NCBI RefSeq assembly: GCF_000716785.1
Contig: NZ_JNYY01000003.1
Coordinates: forward strand, 62,001 to 126,000
Direction: 5' to 3'
Source: Amycolatopsis vancoresmycina
GTDB taxonomy: Bacteria; Actinomycetota; Actinomycetes; Mycobacteriales; Pseudonocardiaceae
Length of the DNA stretch: 64,000 nucleotides
The position numbers and the translations under genes were made by a program. The notes beneath the pieces were generated by a model. It was given only the letters and a program-made list of their open reading frames with translations, ran no database searches and was not told where the DNA came from. Below, in pieces: positions 54,801 through 64,000 of this stretch. Each line of letters begins with the position of its first letter. Positions within the stretch are counted from its first letter, which is position 1.

Positions 54801-57503
54801 GCGCAGCCGGCCATCTTCGCCCTGGAAGTCGCGCTGTTCCGGCTCGTCGAGTCGTGGGGCGTCCGGCCGGACTTCGTGGCCGGGCACTCGATCGGCGAGC
54901 TCGCGGCCGCGCACGTCGCCGGCGTGCTGTCGCTGCCCGACGCGTGCGCGCTGGTCGCCGCGCGGGCGAGCCTGATGCAGGCACTGCCCGAGGGCGGCGC
55001 GATGGTCGCCGTCGGTGCGCCCGAGGCCGACGTCCGGGCCGCGCTGACCGGGGACGGCGTCGGCATCGCCGCCGTCAACGGGCCCGCCGCCACGGTGATC
55101 GCCGGCGAGGAAACCGCCGTGCTCGCCCTCGCCGGGGCGTTCGCGGCCCGCGGCGTCAAGACCAAGCGGCTGCGCGTCAGCCACGCCTTCCACTCACCGC
55201 TGATGGACCCGATGCTGGCGGAATTCGGGGCGGTGGCGGCGAAACTGACCTACCACGAGCCGGTGATCCCGGTCGTCTCCACCCTGACCGGCGCACTCGC
55301 GGAACCGTCCACACCGGACTACTGGGTCCGGCACGTGCGCGGTACGGTCCGGTTCGCCGACGCCGTGCGCACCCTCGCCGATCTGGGCGCGGGCACCTTC
55401 CTGGAACTCGGCCCCGACAGCGTCCTGTCGGCGATGGTGGCCGACAGCACCGACGTCCCGGCGATCCCGGCCCTGCGCGCGGGCGAGGCCGAGCCGCGGG
55501 CGCTGGTCACCGCGTTCGCCCGGTTGCGGACCGCCGGACACCGCCTCGACGCCTCGGTGCTCCTGGCGGGCGCCCGGCGAACCGAACTGCCGACGTACGC
55601 CTTCCAGCGCTCGAGGTTCTGGCTCGAACCGGCGACCCCCTCCCTGTCCACTGTGGACAGTTGGCGGTACCGGGTCGGCTGGCGGCTCGTGGCCGGGTCC
55701 ACCGGACGGCTGACCGGCCGCTGGCTCGTCCTCGGTGCGGACGGCGTCGCCGACGAGGTGGCGCAGGCGCTGGCCGACCACGGCGCCGAGCCGGTGGTCG
55801 AGCCCGGTCTCCGTGACCGCCTCGGGCTGACCGCCCTGCTGCGCGACCACGCCGACGTCGAAGGCGTCGTTTCCCTCCTGGCTGTCGGTTGTGCTGCGGA
55901 AGCCGGGCTCGCCGCGAACCTCACGCTCACCCAGGCGCTCGCCGACTCCGGCGTCCCGGCCCGGCTGTGGTGCCTCACCCGAGGCGCGGTCGACGGCGTT
56001 TCCCAGCCGGACCAGGCGACCACCTGGGGCTTCGGCCGGATCGCGGCCCTCGAGCTGCCGTCGGTCTGGGGCGGCCTCGCCGACCTGCCCGAGACGCTCG
56101 ACGCGGCGGCCGGCGCCCGGCTCGCCGCGGTCCTCGCCGACGGCACCGAGGACGAGGTCGCCATCCGCCCGGACGGCGTCTTCGCCCGCCGGCTCGCCCC
56201 GGCTCCGGCCGGGACGGCCCGGGACTGGCGGCCCCGCGGCACGGTCCTGGTCACCGGCGGCACCGGCGCGCTCGGCGCGGCCGTCGCCCGGGAGCTCGCC
56301 ACGGCGGGCGCCGAGCACCTCGTGCTCACCGGCCGTCGCGGCGACCGGGCACCCGGCGCGGCCGAGCTGGCGGCCGAACTGTCCGCCCTCGGCGTCCGCG
56401 TCACCCTCGCGGCCTGCGACGCGGCCGACCGGGACGCGCTGGCGGCAGTCCTCGCGGCGATCCCGGCGGACCTGCCGCTGACCGCCGTCGTGCACGCCGC
56501 CGGCACCGGCCAGCACGGCCCGCTCACCGCGGTCACGCCCGAGGAGGTGCGGGCGGTCCTGGCCGGCAAGGTGGCCGGGGCCCGGCACCTCGACGAGCTG
56601 ACGCGCGACCTCGACCTGGACGCGTTCGTGCTGTTCTCCTCGATCTCCGGGGTCTGGGGCAGCGGCGAACAGGCCGTCTACGGCGCGGCGAACGCGTTCC
56701 TCGACGCGCTGGCCGAAGACCGCCGCGGCCGCGGGCGGCCCGCGACCGCGATCGCCTGGGGCCCGTGGGCCGAATCCGGGATGGCGGCCGACGCCGACGC
56801 CGTGCGGATGCTGCGCGGCCGCGGCCTCCCGCCGATCGACCCCGCCCGCGGAATCGCGGCCTTCCGGCGGGCGCTCGCCGCCGACGACACGGCCGTCGTG
56901 GTCGCCGACGTCGACTGGGCCCGCTTCGCGCCGGTCTTCACCGCGGCCCGGCCGCGGCCGCTGCTGGCCGACCTCCCGGCGGTGCGGGCCGCGCTGGCCG
57001 AACCGGAGCCGGCGCCGACCGGGTTCGCCTCGCTGCCGGCGGGCGAGCGGCCGAAGGCGCTGCTCACCCTGGTCCTGGACCAGGTCGCGGGCGTGCTCGG
57101 GCACGCCTCCGCCGCGACGGTCGGGCCGGAGCGCGCGTTCAAGGAGCTCGGTTTCGACTCCCTGATGGCCGTCGAGCTGCGCAACCGGCTCGCCGCCGGT
57201 ACCGGGCTCAGCCTGCCCGCGTCGCTGGCCTTCGACCACCCGACCGCCGCGGACCTGGCCGAGGAACTGGACCGCCGGTTCGGCGGCGGCGCGGCGACCG
57301 GTGTCCGGCTGCTCGACGAGCTCGACCGGCTCGAAGCCGCGTTCGAAACCGTCACCGAGGCGGACCTGGCGAGCGAGGAGATCACCGCGCGGCTGCGGGG
57401 CGTCCTCGCGCGCTGGACCGAGCTGGCCGGCGGCACCGACCTGGGCGGCGCCAGCGACGACGAGCTCTTCGACTTCATCGACAGCACTTTCCGGACCTCG
57501 TGA
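42870..57503 (+). CDS. Modular type I PKS, modules 5-7 (PKS-B)
   Basis: A 4877-residue PKS with modules KS-AT-KR-ACP, KS-AT-DH-ER-KR-ACP and KS-AT-KR-ACP. The head MATPEKVLDALRASVKEAERL is the docking class that pairs with tails such as that of PKS-A; the tail SDDELFDFIDSTF pairs with MANE-type heads such as that of PKS-C. The ATG at 42870 follows CTGGAG and lies 20 bases after PKS-A. Between DH and ER of module 6 sits an in-frame 46-base palindrome (50604-50649). All KS, AT and ACP active residues are present. Net addition: hydroxy, methyl-branched methylene, hydroxy. Confidence 0.5.
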   Translation: MATPEKVLDALRASVKEAERLRRQNRQLVEAATEPIAIVAMACRFPGGVRSPEGLWDLVARGGDAVSAFPANRGWDTASLFDDTGRPGTTYAREGAFLHDADLFDAGFFGISPREALAMDPQQRLLLETSWEAFERAGIDPASLRGSRTGVFVGSNGQDYATLLRSSADDVEGYLGTGNAASVVSGRLAYLFGFEGSALTVDTACSSSLVALHLATQALRQGECDLALAGGVTVMATPGTFVEFSRQRGLAPDGRVKAFAEAADGTGWGEGAGVLLVERLSDAQRNGHPVLAVVRGSAVNQDGASNGLTAPNGPAQQRVIRAALDSARLSTSDIDVVEAHGTGTTLGDPIEAQALLATYGQDRETPLWLGSVKSNIGHTQAAAGVAGVIKMVMAMRHGVLPKTLHVDTPSSHVDWSAGAVELLTEAREWTADRPLRAAVSSFGVSGTNAHTVLESVPAAEPVPAEALTGTLTPWVLSAKSPEALRAQLSQLAAVAADPADVARTLAARTAFEHRAVVLGSHVVTGEVREDARLAVLFTGQGAQRAGMGRELYDLFPVYASAFDEVCAQFGPELREVFDDAERLERTEFTQPALFALEVALFRLAESFGVRPDFVAGHSIGEISAAHVAGVLSLEDACRLVSARASLMQALPAGGAMVSIAAPESAITLTEGVSIAAVNGPESVVISGDEAAVLAIAAQFPKTKRLKVSHAFHSPLMDPMLAEFRAVAETLTYHPAEIPVISNVSGALAEPFTADYWVRHVREAVRFADGVATLEAEGVRTFLELGPDGVLSAMVGSAALPALRRDRPEERTLRTALAGVWVRGGAVDWAASLPAGPRADLPTYPFQRERFWPTPGEGPLDVAALAAELGLPEETLRPALAAVRQRRAETVGRYRVTWTPLAPADAPVPSGDCLVVDPSPQLEAALAGWDGRIVRLEGPVTADDLRGTEPVVVLSGAGPERTVDLLRALGDAGIDAPLWCVTSGAVRVTDTDPAPDPDQAAVWGLGRVAALEHPDRWGGLIDVASTVDPVKFQALIGGDEDQVALRAEGSFGRRLEHAPPAGPAWTPRGTVLVTGGTGALGTHVARRLAREGADHLVLVSRRGADAPGATELSAELAELGARVTFAAGDVADRAFVAELLDRVSPGLTAVVHTAGIVRSAPLSEVDDFAAQWAAKATGARHLDELLADTDLDAFVLFSSIAGVWGSGQQGCYGAANAYLDALAEARRARGLAATAVAWGPWADGGMAADNDAEDYLLRRGLRALDPGAAVSALLRAAGGDTNVTFADVDWARFAAAFTSRRPSPLLTTIPEAVPEPEAPADGGLVARLRGLTPAVADEVLLQLVRDQAAAVLGHPSAAAVAPDRAFQEIGFDSLTALEFRDALRAETGLALPATLVYDWPTPLALAGHLRAGVLGDPAERVTTTVTAADEPIAIVAMSCRYAGGVASPEDLWRLVSEGADAVSGFPADRGWDLENLYDADPARLGSVTVTEGAFLDAAGGFDAGFFGISPREALAMDPQQRLLLELAWEAFERAGLDPATVRGSRTGVFAGTNSHDYTTLLLNSADVLEGHLATGNAASVASGRLAYTFGLEGPAVSVDTACSSSLVALHLAVQSLRLGECSMALAGGVTVMATPGTFVEFSRQRGLAPDGRCKAFADAADGTAWGEGAGLLLLERLSDAQRNGHRVLAVVRGSAVNQDGASNGLTAPNGPAQQRVIRAALADAGLSTADVDVVEAHGTGTTLGDPIEAQALLSTYGQDRETPLWLGSVKSNIGHTQAAAGVAGVIKMVMAMRHGVLPRTLHVDAPSSHVDWSAGAVELLTEAREWTADRPRRAAVSSFGMSGTNAHTVLEAVPARETEPGAATGPVPWVLSARSADALRGQAQALLDPSDSAADIGFSLVTTRASLPHRAVVVGDLAAGLTALAAGTPAANVVTGVAEAPGKVALVFPGQGSQWPGMALELAESSPVFAARLDECATALESFVDWSLRDVLADAAALDRVDVVQPALFAVMVSLAELWRSFGVVPDAVVGHSQGEIAAAVVSGALSLEDGARVVALRSKAILALAGRGGMVSVAAPLAAVEARLTGGLSIAAVNGPAAVVVSGEPGALDELIKSCEADGIRAKRVPVDYASHSAQVEQLRAEILDVLAPITPRRGETAFISTVTGEWNEEVDAEYWYTNLRSTVRLDRAIERLKSEGFGTFVEASPHPVLTMALGEDVVALGSLRRDDGGLTRFHAALAEAHVTGVAVDWTPAFPDACAVDLPTYAFQRKQYWPRPAARTGDAAGLGLGAVDHPLLGAATTLADDGRLVLTGRLARQTHPWLADHDILGTALLPGTAFAELAVHAGDHAGCGTVEELTLGTPLAVPATGGVQLQVVVEEPGDDSRRGITVSARPDRPGARWTRHAQGVLAPGTPEPAATPAEWPPAGAEALDVDAHYTALADAGYHYGPAFRGLRAAWRGDGEVFAEVALPATDAFAVHPALLDAALHALGLGGFFPDDGRARLPFAFTDVAVFAAGATALRVRLAAAGPNAVSVAATDPAGNPVASIGALAFQVTSSTVDEVPDALFRTEWVPLTTAVVSGKAGSNPPYHSRLAELEVVPDAVVLPVTDVEQVLTTAQEWVADERFAASRLVVLTTGALAALPGDPVPGLAQAPVWGLIRAAQSEHPGRFVLLDVDERADSEAAIGTALASGEPQVAARAGTLLAARLARPATELTLPAGGAWRVGTTGTGTLDGLAAFPVPEAELGPDEIRVGVRAAGLNFRDVLITLGMYPGQALMGGEAAGVVLETGARVRGLAAGDRVTGLFTGALGPVAVTDHRLVTPMPDGWSFAEAASVPVAFATAYYGLFDLGGLQAGQSVLVHAAAGGVGMAAVQLARWKNAEVFATASAGKHDVLRELGLDTVHIGDSRSLSFEDHFRTATAGRGVDVVLDALAGEFVDASLRLLPRGGRFVEMGKADVRDAAEVARAHPGVHYRAFDLIEAGPGRLQEILRELAGLFEAGVLTPLPRRTWDVRQVPEAFRFISQARHVGKNVVTLPRPLDPDGTVLVTGGTGTLGARIARHLVTAHGVRRLLLLSRRGPDAPGAGDLTRDLTALGAEVTIAACDAADRDALAGLLAGRSLTGVVHAAGVLDDGLLTSLDPAKLADVLRPKVAAAMTLHELTRDADLALFVLFSAAAGVFGTAGQGNYAAANTALDALAAHRRALGLPGVSLAWGLWAEASGMTGHLGAADLARMSRGGMSGLSDADGLALFDAAIARGETLAIPARLDLSAADGPVPPLLRGLVRTTRRTAAVAAGDGDLAARLRPLPAAERDRRLLDLVRDHVAAVLGHDTAGDIAPDRSFAELGFDSLTAVELRNRLGTATGLRLPATLVFDHPAPAALVAFLRAGLLGDVTPAAPVVPVVATGDDPVVIVAMSCRYPGSVASPEDLWSLVADGGDAISPFPADRGWDLDGLYAPEPGTPGRISTRSGGFVAEASRFDPELFDISPREALTMDPQQRLLLEATWEAFERAGIDPASVRGSRTGVFVGAATSGYGAGAATDGLEGHLMTGGTSSVASGRLSYVFGLEGPALTVDTACSSSLVALHLAVQALRRGECDLALAGGVTVMPTPGVLLAFSQQRGLAGDGRCKAFAEAADGTGMAEGVGLLLVERLSDARRHGHEVLAVVRGSAVNSDGASNGLTAPNGPSQQRVIRAALADAGLSPSDVDAVEAHGTGTKLGDPIEAQALLATYGQARETPLWLGSVKSNLGHTQAAAGVAGVIKMVMAMRHGVLPRTLHVDTPSSQVDWTAGAVELLTEPREWASDGPRRAGVSSFGISGTNAHTILEQAPDVVAGEREPVSGPVPWLLSAKSPAALRAQAARLHEFLDGREVVPADIALSLATTRADLGHRAAVVGETGPELLAGLAAVAGGDLGALTGSGNPGRLAVLFTGQGAQRPGMGRELYARFPVFAGAFDEVRALLGDVESEHLDQTGHAQPAIFALEVALFRLVESWGVRPDFVAGHSIGELAAAHVAGVLSLPDACALVAARASLMQALPEGGAMVAVGAPEADVRAALTGDGVGIAAVNGPAATVIAGEETAVLALAGAFAARGVKTKRLRVSHAFHSPLMDPMLAEFGAVAAKLTYHEPVIPVVSTLTGALAEPSTPDYWVRHVRGTVRFADAVRTLADLGAGTFLELGPDSVLSAMVADSTDVPAIPALRAGEAEPRALVTAFARLRTAGHRLDASVLLAGARRTELPTYAFQRSRFWLEPATPSLSTVDSWRYRVGWRLVAGSTGRLTGRWLVLGADGVADEVAQALADHGAEPVVEPGLRDRLGLTALLRDHADVEGVVSLLAVGCAAEAGLAANLTLTQALADSGVPARLWCLTRGAVDGVSQPDQATTWGFGRIAALELPSVWGGLADLPETLDAAAGARLAAVLADGTEDEVAIRPDGVFARRLAPAPAGTARDWRPRGTVLVTGGTGALGAAVARELATAGAEHLVLTGRRGDRAPGAAELAAELSALGVRVTLAACDAADRDALAAVLAAIPADLPLTAVVHAAGTGQHGPLTAVTPEEVRAVLAGKVAGARHLDELTRDLDLDAFVLFSSISGVWGSGEQAVYGAANAFLDALAEDRRGRGRPATAIAWGPWAESGMAADADAVRMLRGRGLPPIDPARGIAAFRRALAADDTAVVVADVDWARFAPVFTAARPRPLLADLPAVRAALAEPEPAPTGFASLPAGERPKALLTLVLDQVAGVLGHASAATVGPERAFKELGFDSLMAVELRNRLAAGTGLSLPASLAFDHPTAADLAEELDRRFGGGAATGVRLLDELDRLEAAFETVTEADLASEEITARLRGVLARWTELAGGTDLGGASDDELFDFIDSTFRTS
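42969..47100 (+). other. PKS module 5: KS-AT(malonyl)-KR(A1)-ACP
   Basis: KS Cys205 in DTACSSS. AT Ser618 with HAFH at 709-712: malonyl. KR Tyr1211 with Trp1203 and Gln1208 and no LDD: A1; Cys stands just before the catalytic Tyr (QQGCY), a harmless oddity. ACP Ser1372. Adds an unbranched hydroxy unit. About 60 bases of its KS near 43921-43980 are identical to module 4. Confidence 0.5.
45078..45112 (+). repeat. Rare-codon palindromic segment in AT5
   Basis: Same family as in AT3 and AT4, with one change (GTGATCTC for GTGCTCTC in the first half). It encodes IPVISNVSGAL. Confidence 0.5.
47151..53040 (+). other. PKS module 6: KS-AT(methylmalonyl)-DH-ER-KR(B)-ACP, fully reducing
   Basis: KS Cys1601. 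AT Ser2032 with YASH at 2129-2132: methylmalonyl. DH His2325 in HDILGTALLP and Asp2484 in LLDAALHA. ER LNFRDVL (from 2761) and HAAAGGVGMA at 2863. KR with LDD at 3132-3134 and Tyr3189: B type. ACP Ser3351. Adds a methyl-branched methylene unit. The DH-ER linker carries the palindromic insertion described separately. Confidence 0.5.
50604..50649. repeat. Perfect 22-bp-arm palindrome inserted in frame in PKS-B
   Basis: Positions 50604-50625 and 50628-50649 are perfect inverted complements, all 22 pairs, with only two central bases (CT). The arm starts GTCGTGAGTGGTAAGG and its AT content is above that of the gene. Read in frame it encodes about 16 residues, VVSGKAGSNPPYHSRL, that have no counterpart in the DH-ER linker of module 3. 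It looks like a mobile palindromic repeat that landed in a tolerant linker without breaking the frame. Confidence 0.5.
53094..57280 (+). other. PKS module 7: KS-AT(malonyl)-KR(A1)-ACP
   Basis: KS Cys3580; the usual FFGISPREALAMDP is FDISPREALTMDP here. AT Ser4007 with HAFH at 4105-4108: malonyl. This AT lacks the rare-codon palindromic segment (it reads IPVVSTLTGAL with GC-rich codons). KR Tyr4604 with Trp4596 and Gln4601: A1. ACP Ser4764 in LGFDSLMA. Adds an unbranched hydroxy unit. Confidence 0.5.
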
Positions 57504-57520
57504 AAGACAGTGGGGCGGCC

Positions 57521-64000
<6,480 letters not shown>

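Overview
The window is a very GC-rich actinomycete segment: third codon positions are almost always G or C, leaderless-looking GTG starts and ATGA gene overlaps are common. It covers most of the visible part of a large modular polyketide / nonribosomal peptide glycoside cluster. Both ends are cut inside cluster genes. The codon habits and two families of short palindromic repeats suggest Amycolatopsis or a related Pseudonocardiaceae, but that is inference; no rRNA or housekeeping marker is present.

Left part (1-11.1 kb), tailoring, resistance and regulation: the 3' end of a UGT-type glycosyltransferase and a DegT-family sugar aminotransferase; a convergent terminator; a leftward run of VC0807-like membrane protein, MGT-type macrolide glycosyltransferase, drug-export ABC ATPase and permease, and a NarL-type response regulator; then a rightward set of sensor histidine kinase, small lipoprotein and secreted GH3 beta-glucosidase with a PA14 insert. 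The MGT plus the secreted glucosidase resemble the OleI/OleD-OleR and DesR systems, in which the drug is glucosylated inside the cell and reactivated outside.

Middle (11.1-19.1 kb): a leftward, tightly overlapping five-gene NRPS operon: Cys-nucleophile thioesterase-like hydrolase, free-standing N-methyltransferase with adenylation-domain flanks, C-A(degenerate)-PCP, A-PCP, and P450. It looks like a split one-residue NRPS line in which the intact A-PCP supplies the amino acid that the degenerate A domain cannot activate.

Right part (19.3-64 kb): a rightward operon of a bicovalent-FAD (BBE-like) oxidase and four modular PKS genes with small gaps. A KS-less AT-DH-ACP loading protein is followed by PKS-A (modules 1-4), PKS-B (modules 5-7) and PKS-C (module 8 complete, module 9 cut by the window end). 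Predicted chain chemistry for modules 1-8: methylmalonyl/OH, methylmalonyl/OH, malonyl/CH2, malonyl/OH, malonyl/OH, methylmalonyl/CH2, malonyl/OH, malonyl/OH. This is a saturated methyl-branched polyol with no double bond from these modules. Docking sequences at protein ends fit the gene order. Together with the one-residue NRPS line and a 4-amino-sugar aminotransferase, the product is probably a glycosylated polyol polyketide carrying one N-methylated amino acid, for example a tetramate of the vancoresmycin kind; that product name is a hypothesis only.

Most unusual observations: a perfect 22-bp-arm palindrome inserted in frame in the DH-ER linker of PKS module 6; a second palindromic family with rare codons inside four malonyl-AT domains and one ACP-KS linker; a 21-bp-periodic array of palindromes between two convergent genes; an AT-DH-ACP loading module; TTA codons in two PKS genes; and a shared CCCCTA-type operator in two divergent promoter regions.
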